DNA from: Apostichopus japonicus
Lineage: Eukaryota > Echinodermata > Holothuroidea > Aspidochirotida > Stichopodidae
NCBI RefSeq assembly: GCF_037975245.1
Contig: NC_092580.1
Coordinates: 19,890,501-19,954,500 of the forward strand
DNA length: 64,000 nucleotides
Direction: 5' to 3'
Shown here: piece after piece, positions 53,301-58,269 of the stretch
How the letters are laid out: every line of letters begins with the position of its first letter
Numbering within the stretch: the first letter of the stretch is position 1
Made by a program: the position numbers and the translations under genes
Notes under the pieces: model-generated
The model's database searches: none
The model's input: only the letters and a program-made list of their open reading frames with translations
What the model was told of the DNA's origin: nothing

Positions 53301-54024
53301 TCCCTTACATATAGAGTCCTGCCAAACATTTCCAGTAGTTTTCAACTGGTTACCTCATGAGCTGACCTAGGTCAATGAGGTTTGGGGGTCCACTGGCAGG
53401 GATACCCCACCAATAAAAATTACTGGAAATGCCCATCCCTTGTATCTGAAGTCCTAACCATCATTTTCCAGTAGGTTTCAAGTGGTTACCTCATGAGCTG
53501 ACCTAGGCCATCCGTGAGGGGTCAATTATTGATGACTGTTGAAGCTACCCCACCACAAATAATCACTGGCGATGGCCATTTGTTGCTCTTGGGGCCATAC
53601 CTGACACATTGTACTTACTTTGATGGGGTAACCAATGAAAGCTGATCTAGTTTAGCTTTTAGGTGAATTTAAAGTTGCCCTCCCAGCCACACCCACCACA
53701 GCAGGTTTGCCAGTCGTCTGGTGTCATATACAGGAATGCACTGTGAACATTGTGATGTACAAGGCAATTGGTTACCTTCCCAGCTAACCAAACCCTCTGG
53801 GCTCCCGGTCTAAGGCTCCACATTGAGAATGTGTGTTTTTAAAAAATGAGAGGCTTAAAAAGCATTTCTAGGGATTTTTTTGAAGGGACACATGAGTTGA
53901 TACTTAAAGAACGATGTGTTTTCTGAGAGACTTTCTCTTAAAAATTAGATCTCTTTATTCTCCCTAGATGACCACAGAAGAGGGAAAGACTGGTGATGAT
54001 GAATCTTGTAGTGAAAACTACTAA
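23185..54024 (+). CDS. FANCD2: FANCD2, Fanconi anaemia group D2 protein, C-terminal ~972 residues (partial at 5' end)
   Basis: Twenty-one exons with consistent GT–AG sites and phases join into one open frame ending TAA at 54,022–54,024. The protein matches vertebrate FANCD2 colinearly from about human residue 472 to the C terminus (972 residues here, about 980 there). FANCD2 pairs with FANCI, is monoubiquitinated by FANCL/UBE2T, and then clamps DNA at interstrand crosslinks in the nucleus. Visible landmarks are the MRKQL motif with the ubiquitin-acceptor lysine in exon 3, a KKRKR basic nuclear-localisation-like patch across exons 9–10, helical-repeat segments throughout, and an acidic tail in exons 20–21. 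The N-terminal ~470 residues are not found in the window. They should lie left of the minisatellite, which would make that array intronic, or be lost or misassembled. Introns are rich in repeats, and three exons have their splice junctions duplicated. Confidence 0.96.
23545..23870. repeat. Dispersed-repeat-like intronic sequence
   Basis: It follows an (AAT)n tract and contains a string typical of retroelement 3' ends (TCAGGAAGCTTATTCCACAA). No coding frame is kept. I cannot name the family. Confidence 0.35.
23889..23996 (+). CDS. FANCD2: FANCD2 visible exon 2
   Basis: 36 codons, phase 0/0, containing LPQVRKLFSILSGL. This corresponds to the helix before the ubiquitination site. Acceptor AATATAG, donor GTATGT. 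Confidence 0.93.
24270..24530 (-). repeat. tRNA-derived SINE
   Basis: On the minus strand it starts GGGAGTGTTAGCTCAGTGG (A box, near 24,527) and has GAGTTCGAGTCACTCC (B box). A ~180-bp body and a (TACA)n-type tail follow near 24,280–24,297. The head is tRNA-like but its anticodon arm is degenerate. Confidence 0.75.
24651..24760 (+). CDS. FANCD2: FANCD2 visible exon 3, carries the monoubiquitination lysine
   Basis: 110 bp, phase 0 in and 2 out, starting DELYNYMRKQLN. The AAA codon at 24,675–24,677 (K of MRKQL) aligns with human Lys561 in IRKQL, the site modified by FANCL/UBE2T. The following RIGVIAAIT matches the conserved LIGIIGAVT helix. Presence of the lysine suggests the canonical activation step is retained. 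Confidence 0.95.
25272..25431 (+). CDS. FANCD2: FANCD2 visible exon 4
   Basis: 160 bp, phase 2 in and 0 out. It encodes helical sequence ISSLVKLVQSSCS…YPEVAGLFCDEMSSII, matching the vertebrate LLQLVHSCSE…YYDEFANLI region. Confidence 0.93.
26268..26344 (+). CDS. FANCD2: FANCD2 visible exon 5
   Basis: 77 bp, phase 0 in and 2 out: DWFVEIILNDFQEGYVVDI, equivalent to the vertebrate EWVGHTICNDFQDAFVVD segment. Donor GTAAGT. Confidence 0.93.
26641..26925 (+). repeat. ~48-bp tandem array of the FANCD2 exon 6 acceptor region
   Basis: Six copies of a 42–50 bp unit: T-rich tract, TATAG, then TGAATATGGTCTTCCAATGG and AAGAAGT. Unit starts (TGAATATGG or variant) lie at 26,662, 26,711, 26,753, 26,801, 26,849 and 26,899. 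The last is the true exon edge. AG acceptors are intact at 26,709–26,710, 26,799–26,800, 26,847–26,848 and 26,897–26,898; the first and third units have lost theirs. In upstream units with the intact exon part, the frame meets a stop or a shift, so only the last acceptor is clearly productive. Confidence 0.9.
26899..27039 (+). CDS. FANCD2: FANCD2 visible exon 6
   Basis: 141 bp, phase 2/2: EYGLPMEEVYNLETEESQGG then IAVNLLPLIS, matching the vertebrate [22 protein letters not shown]. Its acceptor and first ~27 bases are the template of the upstream 48-bp array. Confidence 0.94.
27287..27470 (+). repeat. Retroelement 3'-end-like repeat, copy A
   Basis: Contains TCCATCCCTTGTCTACTAAT, CTCTTTGTGTTCACCATGCT and CAGCCTCTGAAGAAGATC…GATCGAAACGTCAGGCC. 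An inverted copy lies at 33,049–33,235 in a later intron of the same gene. Confidence 0.75.
27657..28002 (-). repeat. tRNA-derived SINE with GCGCTTTACA-type tail
   Basis: Minus strand: a tRNA-like head (TTGGCTAAGGCGTCGG… CTGGTTCGATTC) begins near 28,002. The body includes ATCCACCCAGGGGTTAAATG and ends TAAAGCGCTATATAAAAATC followed by an ATT-rich tail near 27,660–27,715. This architecture is common among invertebrate SINEs. Confidence 0.8.
28238..28581. mobile_element. MITE-like element, copy 1 (TIR CAGGGATGTGCCCA)
   Basis: 344 bp beginning CAGGGATGTGCCCA and ending TGGGCACATCCCTG. The flanks GGTATG/GGTAAG suggest a 6-bp target duplication with one mismatch. A sister copy is at 54,595–54,917. 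Non-coding. Confidence 0.85.
28638..28866 (+). CDS. FANCD2: FANCD2 visible exon 7
   Basis: 229 bp, phase 2 in and 0 out. It encodes MVSPVCLAPHFRLLQICI, LEDIDALLGCP and IFTAANWFRE, equivalent to vertebrate SPLCLAPYFRLLRLC, LEEIDGLLDCP and LTLNWFREI. One of the best-conserved blocks in the gene. Confidence 0.96.
28867..30179 (+). other. FANCD2 intron 7
   Basis: 1.3 kb. Around 29.75–29.95 kb there is a LINE/SINE-tail-like stretch (GTCCGTCCAATGGGGACGTT, AATAAGCCGGTGTTTCATCC). The rest shows no recognisable feature. Confidence 0.5.
30180..30288 (+). CDS. FANCD2: FANCD2 visible exon 8
   Basis: 109 bp, phase 0 in and 1 out: TINAFSVATDPELKAKVIGR then VQCITKLEDMLEKCLA, equivalent to vertebrate [20 protein letters not shown]…LEKYLA. 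Confidence 0.94.
30365..30895 (+). repeat. Degenerate tandem repeat in FANCD2 intron 8
   Basis: Many imperfect copies of CCTAGCAACAGCATGGTATC-like units of ~20–35 bp. A larger ~200-bp duplication is superimposed (AGCATCTACC near 30,519 and 30,722). Confidence 0.7.
31190..31310 (+). CDS. FANCD2: FANCD2 visible exon 9
   Basis: 121 bp, phase 1 in and 2 out: VTPGYKPPAASFELSISPEV then a Ser/Lys-rich linker ending SKKR. Matches vertebrate [21 protein letters not shown]. The terminal basic residues continue in exon 10 to give KKRKR. Confidence 0.93.
31311..32544 (+). other. FANCD2 intron 9
   Basis: 1.2 kb AT-rich intron. I see no repeat or gene in it beyond homopolymer T runs. Confidence 0.5.
32545..32773 (+). 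CDS. FANCD2: FANCD2 visible exon 10
   Basis: 229 bp, phase 2 in and 0 out. It begins KRASQEKENN (end of a basic patch), passes through an acidic Ser-rich linker, and ends YKGFFRELDLDVFLILSSGL…DSELHTK, equivalent to vertebrate HAFFRELDIEVFSILHCGL…DTEMHTE. Confidence 0.95.
33049..33235 (-). repeat. Retroelement 3'-end-like repeat, copy B (inverted relative to copy A)
   Basis: The reverse complement matches 27,287–27,470, including CAGCCTCTGAAGAAGATCC, TGCTAGGATCGAAACGTTAG and the upstream CTACTAATC…CTCTTTGTGTTCACCATG. Confidence 0.75.
33300..33407 (+). CDS. FANCD2: FANCD2 visible exon 11
   Basis: 36 codons, phase 0/0: EVQLLQLQPSQLEFLLRDLL then DKTKHSLTTRKKTFLH. Equivalent to vertebrate [25 protein letters not shown]. 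Confidence 0.94.
33616..34130 (+). repeat. Probable LINE 3'-end remnant
   Basis: Around 33,895 the frame reads NLRNPTILPTFRIMLLKNSF, resembling the 'W-N-x-L-P-x-x-I-R-N-x-x-S-L-x-x-F-K-x-x-L-K' C terminus of many LINE reverse transcriptases. It is followed by an AATAAA-like site and A-rich tail near 34,100–34,135. 5'-truncated and decayed. Confidence 0.5.
34292..34420 (+). CDS. FANCD2: FANCD2 visible exon 12
   Basis: 43 codons, phase 0/0: VGFSRLDQLSAHQVAKKLVK then FLPSLCQHLEA, equivalent to vertebrate [30 protein letters not shown]. Confidence 0.95.
34421..35359 (+). other. FANCD2 intron 12
   Basis: 0.9 kb with a poly(G) run near 34,540. Nothing else recognised. Confidence 0.5.
35360..35478 (+). 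CDS. FANCD2: FANCD2 visible exon 13
   Basis: 119 bp, phase 0 in and 2 out: NDGVVDGPGSTSADALKTKS then CFQIILEILLCFFSW, equivalent to vertebrate [35 protein letters not shown]. Confidence 0.95.
36108..36218 (+). CDS. FANCD2: FANCD2 visible exon 14
   Basis: 111 bp, phase 2/2: DGLHAKSSLPVLEESLGVFA then AKITEGTQSTNVIDLSK. The donor region TTATCAAA|GTGAGTATTAAG is repeated with one mismatch at 38,021–38,050, on the far side of an intronic array. Confidence 0.93.
36390..37930. repeat. 88-bp minisatellite in FANCD2 intron 14
   Basis: About 17 units of 88 bp (TAGCAACTG or TAGCATCTG landmarks at 36,517, 36,605, 36,693 and so on). Each contains ACATGACAACAGCACATGAC, ACCACATAGC and ACATCAAGATCACATCATGA. 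Each is itself built of ACATCA/ACATGA-like words, and decayed copies flank both ends. Confidence 0.95.
38021..38050 (+). repeat. Duplicate of the FANCD2 exon 14 donor region
   Basis: TTATCAAAGTGAGTATAAAG followed by ATTGTGTAAC. It matches 36,211–36,240 at 29 of 30 positions, including the last 8 exon bases and an intact GTGAGT donor. A (CTAT)n microsatellite follows immediately. Confidence 0.9.
38051..38076. repeat. (CTAT)n microsatellite
   Basis: About six CTAT units directly after the duplicated donor. Confidence 0.9.
38234..38358 (+). CDS. FANCD2: FANCD2 visible exon 15
   Basis: 125 bp, phase 2 in and 1 out: KCCQYFEKYKDSVPTLDCGV then VLLKLMVALTNLNSQ. Equivalent to vertebrate [30 protein letters not shown]. 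Confidence 0.94.
38481..38606. repeat. ~126-bp hairpin (short inverted repeat)
   Basis: The left end AAGCCCATGAGTGCCA pairs with the right end TGGCACTCATTGGCTTT, and the interior is also partly self-complementary. It resembles a small hairpin MITE. Confidence 0.6.
38842..38941 (+). CDS. FANCD2: FANCD2 visible exon 16
   Basis: 100 bp, phase 1 in and 2 out: GSLAETFLKREWLDENGDRC then KGAKYNESLQRVIR, equivalent to the vertebrate LARQFLCRVW…LHAL segment. Confidence 0.93.
38942..40163 (+). other. FANCD2 intron 16
   Basis: 1.2 kb with T-rich low-complexity sequence. At 39,880–39,960 (minus strand) there is a retroelement-like CCTGATGAGGAGAGTGAAAT string. No gene seen. Confidence 0.5.
40164..40494 (+). 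CDS. FANCD2: FANCD2 visible exon 17
   Basis: 331 bp, phase 2 in and 0 out, the longest visible exon: LHLCHAKDDTLKAIETICST, GVPELVN, TYPTLTQPTFSSYYRIMFEE, LIDWNVSVRVMYMLISMIKA. Equivalent to vertebrate [51 protein letters not shown]. I place the donor at the first GTAAAC (40,495), because the last 69 bases then recur with intron sequence in the downstream array. Confidence 0.93.
40426..41437 (+). repeat. 135-bp tandem array of FANCD2 exon 17 end plus intron start
   Basis: Eight units start at 40,426, 40,561, 40,696, 40,831, 40,965, 41,100, 41,235 and 41,370. Each is 69 bp of exon end (…GCCCTTAAG) plus ~66 bp of intron (GTAAACAGGAAAGTTGTTAA…). Donor GT is intact in units 1, 3, 4, 5 and 6 (40,495; 40,765; 40,900; 41,034; 41,169). 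It is lost in unit 2 (GA) and unit 7 (GG). Unit 8 is split by a TTAA element and regains a donor at 41,773. A 1-bp deletion in unit 4 shifts the frame. Two decayed units follow to about 42,062. Confidence 0.95.
41438..41767. mobile_element. 330-bp MITE-like element with TTAA target duplication
   Basis: TTAA flanks both sides (41,434–41,437 and 41,768–41,771). The ends are AGGGTGTGAAGACTCGC and, in reverse complement, AGGCATTGAAGACTCGC, so the TIR core is TGAAGACTCGC. TTAA duplication with AGG termini suggests a Kolobok-type or other TTAA-specific non-autonomous element. It sits in the CTTAAG just before the donor of array unit 8. Confidence 0.88.
41772..42062 (+). repeat. End of array unit 8 and two decayed units
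   Basis: 41,772–41,830 completes unit 8. 41,830–41,935 and 41,950–42,062 retain traces (GCATGATCAAAGGGTACAATG, AACAACAGCCATTA, GTTACCATGGTGACA) but no usable donor pattern. Confidence 0.75.
42152..42301 (+). CDS. FANCD2: FANCD2 visible exon 18
   Basis: 50 codons, phase 0/0: HGRASLEVFMRNGMPALDWM then KEDVQSLLKNLQPSTRALQY, equivalent to vertebrate [43 protein letters not shown]. Confidence 0.96.
42302..44283 (+). other. FANCD2 intron 18
   Basis: 2.0 kb. It holds a two-copy ~262-bp tandem duplication (43,237–43,791) and, near its end, a ~160-bp segment (44,112–44,270) that recurs downstream of the gene. The rest is unremarkable. Confidence 0.6.
43237..43791. repeat. Two-copy ~262-bp tandem duplication
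   Basis: Unit 1 from about 43,237 and unit 2 from about 43,499 share CAGAGCAGAATGTAGCAC, CTTCGCAGAACTGTCCGATT, GATAGCGCGATGTATA, ATGGCGGCTTAAGGAGTTTT and AAGAAATTTCACCGGAAATT, with ~85% identity by eye. Confidence 0.85.
44284..44430 (+). CDS. FANCD2: FANCD2 visible exon 19
   Basis: 49 codons, phase 0/0: NNHVPALKRILEQFVYRVKA then MLALHGCHAAMWVGNLKNKD, equivalent to vertebrate [40 protein letters not shown]. Last structured block before the acidic tail. Confidence 0.97.
44431..45281 (+). other. FANCD2 intron 19
   Basis: 0.85 kb. No element identified; short open frames here are on both strands and unrelated to known families. Confidence 0.5.
45282..45407 (+). CDS. FANCD2: FANCD2 visible exon 20
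   Basis: 42 codons, phase 0/0: GDEIPSQVCPDEEEDESDEE and further Glu/Asp/Ser. It is the acidic tail, matching the position and composition of the vertebrate C terminus. The EDGE tetrapeptide reported as functional in vertebrate FANCD2 is not present here or in exon 21. Confidence 0.9.
45408..46985 (+). other. FANCD2 intron 20, left part
   Basis: Holds a diverged copy (45,452–46,100) of the interior of the 9.3-kb transposon. A retroelement-tail-like stretch lies near 46,595–46,755 (GGCCCCATTGGAAATGGGC, CAGCCTAATGGGTTTAGCTC, A-rich end with AATAAAATAAAATC). Confidence 0.6.
45452..46100 (+). repeat. Diverged copy of transposon interior
   Basis: Colinear with 10,430–11,142. It shares CGGAAAACAAA, CCGAAGCAGATTCAAT, ACACAAATGTAACCTAT, ATACCTGTTTATTCATTGCA and TTTAAATTTGGCAAAC. 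The TIRs are not seen around it, so it is a fragment. Confidence 0.85.
46986..49336 (+). repeat. Left arm of a 6.8-kb palindrome
   Basis: Starts GGAGCCCAGAGGGTTTGGTT and is the reverse complement of the right arm ending at 53,805, with high identity. Within it, 47,295–48,130 is a ~146-bp tandem repeat (TCATGAGG at 47,295, 47,431, 47,576, 47,722, 47,869, 48,016). Inner parts around 48.4–49.3 kb match 50.0–51.0 kb inverted. Confidence 0.92.
49337..49989. other. Palindrome spacer
   Basis: About 650 bp of unique sequence between the arms, with a 60-codon open frame at 49,511–49,693 of no recognised family. A poly(G) run ends it at 49,973–49,983. Confidence 0.6.
49990..53805 (-). repeat. Right arm of the 6.8-kb palindrome (interrupted)
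   Basis: Reverse complement of the left arm, running 49,990–50,985 and, after a 1.75-kb insertion, 52,731–53,805. Its ~146-bp tandem block has four clear units against six in the left arm. The outer end is CCCTCTGGGCTCC. Confidence 0.92.
50986..52730. mobile_element. Probable solo LTR inserted in the right palindrome arm
   Basis: 1,745 bp starting TGTAACCAGAGCATAAC and ending GACCGGCTACA, so TG…CA. AGTG is duplicated on both sides (50,982–50,985 and 52,731–52,734). The left arm at ~48,345–48,360 gives the uninterrupted sequence, confirming the junctions. It contains AATAAA-type sites (for example near 52,033) and no coding frame. A Ginger-like DNA element is the alternative, as its ends also begin TGT with a 4-bp duplication. 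Confidence 0.7.
53968..54024 (+). CDS. FANCD2: FANCD2 last coding exon
   Basis: MTTEEGKTGDDESCSENY then TAA at 54,022–54,024; phase 0 in. Acceptor TCCCTAG. The acidic character continues from exon 20. Exon assignment is less certain than the rest because the segment is short and 8.5 kb from exon 20. Confidence 0.72.
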   Translation: MTTEEGKTGDDESCSENY

Positions 54025-54570
54025 ACATTGCATCCATCATAGGGCAAATCAAAGTCTAATTCAAAATACAGTTGGAGTTACAAATCTGCAAGCATGAACA
54101 GAGTTTTCATGGAAGGTAGTAAAGAGTCTAAGGAAGACATCACATATCTCTGCAGTATCATTTTTGGAAATCATCGACTGTCATGTATGACACATGAATG
54201 GTTTTGTGTCTTTGTAACATAAAAAAAAACATTTGCTGTGAACATGAAGCAGGTAGTTCCTCCTCCCACCCCCATCTGGAGTGGAGAGACACTGTACAAC
54301 CACTGGTATAAACAGATTTGGATAATTTCTGTAACTCTCTCCAAATTAGGTTGATGGAATGTTAATGGCCATGCAAACTATTTTCTCAAGACAAAGAAAG
54401 TTGATAATACTGTAAAGCAATCTTACAGATACTCAAGGGTTCAAATGCATGCAGGTCAATGGTCAGATCAGAGTCCTAATGCAAATCTGAATGGGTTTCT
54501 GGTAGAATATATGTAATATATGGTAGAATATATATGTAATAACAAATAAACATTCCTTCAAAATTTGTGG
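54025..54570 (+). terminator. FANCD2 3' UTR with poly(A) signal
   Basis: An AATAAA hexamer at 54,545–54,550 lies ~520 bases after the stop. The expected cleavage site is ~54,560–54,580, immediately before the MITE at 54,595. Confidence 0.65.
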
Positions 54571-54594
54571 CACTCCTGAAGAGTATGGTTAATG

Positions 54595-54917
54595 CAGGGA
54601 TGTGCCCAGGATTTCCTGAGTGCCGGGTATACTGATCGCCGTCCTGGGGGAGGGTCTAAGGGGGAGGGGGTGTCTCCCTCCCCTTTGAGATTTTTGAAGG
54701 TGTTCAGATGCCAAATGCTGGCACTTGTGTAGCTTTTTAAGCACATACACTAGTTTTGCTAGCAATTTACATTTTAAATTTTTTGTGTGAAATATATTGT
54801 TAGGAATGTTGGGATTTTAGATGAAAATAGTGCTGGGCGGGATTCACGATGTTTAAGACAGTGCTGGGCGGTAATTTTAAGTGCTGGGCGGGGCCGCCCA
54901 GCTTGGGCACATCCCTG
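54595..54917. mobile_element. MITE-like element, copy 2 (TIR CAGGGATGTGCCCA)
   Basis: 323 bp with the same ends as the copy at 28,238. Flanked by a perfect TTAATG duplication (54,589–54,594 and 54,918–54,923). Shares AGATGCCAAATGCTGGCACT and GTGCTGGGCGGGGCCGCC with copy 1. Confidence 0.9.
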
Positions 54918-55439
54918 TTAATGTATAGGGGTAGTGCTGATACTTGACAAGACTTTTAGATGTTTAGGTCATGATCGTGGGAGGTCTGGGTTTCAAGAGA
55001 TGAAGTACTACAGGGATTTTCTATATATGGCTTTTTCTTAAATATATTTTACATATGAATCATTTCTTCATGATTTACATTTCAAATTCTTGGTTGGCAA
55101 AAGTGAAAGTCTTCCCATGCCCTAAGAGATTTCAAAGCAGCTCTGTGACCAAATTCACCCGATCCCAACTCCTAGGCACTGAAGTAGCTTTCCTATTTTT
55201 ATTTCCCCTCACAAAATGTAACCATTTCTGTAAAAAGCAAAATTGAACAAAAAAAATTAATAATAAGAACACAATATATTCATATACATGTGTGTACGTA
55301 TCTTTTGCATGTGCAGTTTTACCACTTTGGAATAGCAGTAATATGTAGAGTTACTGATAATTGCATATATGCCATTGAGAAAAGTCAGGAATATACAAGG
55401 CTTATGTGAAAACCATTTAACCTAGTAATATGTTCTGTG

Positions 55440-56052
55440 TAAAGAAATGCTAATATTTGTTTTGGACTGTATTCTTTCTTTCGTTCTTGAAAGCGTGTGC
55501 CTGTATATGCCTACTTATGAAATCTTTGTATAAACAACACAGGCACAAAGAAAAGTTAAATGTAAAGGCCCGGTCACACTATACCGATTTTTTATCGGAA
55601 TACTATCCGATTTTCCCGGAGGAATCGAAACAGCCTGTTTTTCATTGGGGTCTTCTAGCCACAGTGATAAAGGACCTGATTTGTTATCTGTTGAGCCATT
55701 CCGATGTGGAATAGCCCTCTCCTAACTTTTGATATTGACTCTGTTTCCTTTTATCGGATAGCTATCCGATTTCTCTTCCGATTTGTATCGTTTTTCGATG
55801 TGACGTCACTTCAGAATGTAGTCCGTTCCAGAACCCCTCAGATTTGGAGTAGGTATTCGAATATTCCACTGCATTCATTACATTCACTACCACAAACCTC
55901 ACTCTTCGGCCTAAAATCGGAAAAATCAGACCGTATTCCGATAAAATATCGCTGTAGTGTGACCGGGCCTTAAGACCACTCAAAACAAACTTGATTATGT
56001 CCAGTGCAGATTATAAACATACCACTCTCTCAACCTGAATTTATAATTAATT
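55440..56052 (+). repeat. Copy of the intron segment preceding FANCD2 exon 19, split by a MITE
   Basis: 55,440–55,545 and 56,000–56,052 match 44,112–44,270: ATTTGTTTTGGACTGTATT, GTGTGCCTGTATA, TTTGTATAAACAACACA, then CCACTCTCTCAACCTGAATT and TATAATTAAT. The exon itself is not included. Confidence 0.85.
55566..55970. mobile_element. 405-bp MITE with TAA target duplication
   Basis: Begins AGGCCCGGTCACACT and ends with the exact complement. The ends remain ~80% complementary for ~54 bp (both include TTTTATCGGAATAC). TAA flanks it on both sides (55,563–55,565 and 55,971–55,973). The 3-bp TAA duplication suggests a PIF/Harbinger-type element. Confidence 0.9.
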
Positions 56053-58147
56053 TAATACAAATTTACAGCAAGGATTTCAGGATGGATTTGGAATTTGAAT
56101 ACACTCACTTAAACAACTCCTGCATAAAATTTCATCACTCCTTTTAGGCAACTGAAACACAAACACTGCATCCTACAATTAGACTATCCTTTGATGAAAA
56201 GCAAAGGTTTCTTATACTCATTCAGCACCCTTACAAGTATGAAGTTCATTTAAGCTTTATTATTACATGGTTTCAAACTTATTGCAACCTGTTGACTGCC
56301 ACTGAAGCATTAGGAACACATGACCTTTGATCTCCACAAACATTTCAATTTCTCGTGCTCACAAAAGATGGATCCACAGACTAAAATGTAAAGTTTTACG
56401 CAGCTGCAGTTCTTGAGATTTCTTGTCTACAGGGGAAATACACACACTACATGACTGCACAGATGCCTTTGGCAAGAAATAAGGACTATGGAACCAGATC
56501 CTAACAATTCAGTCTCACACATGGCATGATCAGTGATGTTATTTGGCAAAATGTCTAACGAACAAGGCTCATCTACTAAAATATGCATAAATGGACGAAA
56601 AAGTACAATCCCTAGTCAAATATTCTTATTACCCTAACATTGGAAATACTATCCCTCCCTTCATAGATGTATACCATCAGACTGCAGAGTGATACACATC
56701 AATACATGGTAATTGATTAGTTATGAATCATTATATTCTGTGTATACTGCAATGTGTAGGCTGGTTTAGCCTAACATATGACTTCAGTTTCTGTGGAATA
56801 GCATATCTTTAATCTGGTATAAATAGAAATCAATAGTACCAAACAGGTAGAATGTACAATTAAAAAATATGTTTGGCTTGCCAACCTCCTCTGTCAGCAC
56901 ACTGGCATAAGTAGCCACTCTTTAAGACAAAGAGTTCCACAGATATAAACTGCCATGCTTTTACTTTGCAAACAGTGAGTAGACATGGGTAACTTTATGA
57001 CAATGTCGTCAATTTATCTGTGTTGTCTTGAAACAAAGAATCATTCACAATTAATGTGGAATTGTTCCAACCTGCAGTCTTATCAGTTTCAATTATTAAC
57101 TACATTTGTCCATCTTGTTAGAGCTTTTATAATCAATTTATAGAGACATTTTTAAAAATACTTAATGAATATTTTGACCGATCTACATTCAACCCTTAAA
57201 TATAGTTGGAGCAGATTATGAATGAAAACAATCAGGTAATCGAAAAGAAAGGTAATTACAAGTTAATGCCATGATTCTAAAAATCGCAAGATTATTGTAA
57301 GAACAAATTTCAGATCTCTTTAGTTAAGTACGATATTGATGTAACGTACAATAATGGTTCAAAAAAAGGTTGCCTCGCCATGGCTTTGTGCTTTCAAGAT
57401 AACTTTTGTAAGTTCCTTCAATGTGCAGGAGCCCTTCACCAGAAAATGACTTGTAACAAGTCTAATTGATACACAGCATTCAAAGGGATGGAAATTTGAA
57501 AAGAAGATGAAAATGATCTCCATTGGGATTCTGTCATATTGGTATATACCGGTTTCAAAATTAAATTATCACGTAGTATCACACTCATGTAGTATCACAA
57601 TCATGTAGAATCACAATCATGTAGTATACACATGTAGTATCACAAATGATACAATGCAATCTCCACTCTCTGTCTCTCTCTCCCATAAGGCACATTGGCT
57701 GGTAGGGTTGGGGTGGAACGGAGGGATAAATTTTGCAAAGACTGCCAGTTAATTTTTTTTTTTCAAAGATACAACAGAAAATATCTTTCGTCTGATGGAA
57801 TCGACTTGGGATGGAGACAAAAATAAGAAACACCTTACTTGAATAGAGATTTAAAACAAAAAAATCCCAAAAACAAAAATTACTGCAAGGAAGAAAAGAA
57901 AGGAATTTAAGTTCTGCAAGACAGAATAACTTAGTAATATCAGTTTTGTATGTACACAGCAGACCCATTTCGTCCCTTATAGATGTCAGTTTTTTTTTTA
58001 ATAGAGAAGATGGATAATGCTGGGGAAGGGGGTATGATAATATTAACTTTGACACTTCTGTTGGATACAATATGCTATGCTGATGTTTGACATTACTGTA
58101 CTGTTACTGCAACATTACTGTTACATAGACATTACTGTTATCATCTT
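56053..58147 (-). other. Convergent intergenic region and AASS 3' UTR
   Basis: Non-coding. On the minus strand an AATAAA lies at 56,261–56,256, about 1.9 kb after the AASS stop, and could end a long 3' UTR. Short tandem words (TGTAGTATCACAATCA-like) occupy ~57,569–57,650. No other gene seen. Confidence 0.5.
56256..56261 (-). terminator. Candidate AASS poly(A) signal
   Basis: TTTATT on the plus strand, AATAAA on the minus. It is the clearest hexamer I found between the AASS stop and the MITE at 55,970. Its distance from the stop makes it only a candidate. Confidence 0.35.
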
Positions 58148-58269
58148 TTAAGCTTCTGATACTGAAGTCCTCGTGGATGGTCGTATATCTTCAGCCTTCA
58201 GACGGTTCAGCATAGGCCGGTAGATGGATTTCGAAAATGGAATAACCACACCTTTTTCGTGAATTTCGT
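58148..58269 (-). CDS. AASS: AASS last coding exon
   Basis: 122 bp, phase 1 in: DEIHEKGVVIPFSKSIYRPM then LNRLKAEDIRPSTRTSVSEA and TAA. Matches vertebrate [29 protein letters not shown] near the C terminus. Confidence 0.95.
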
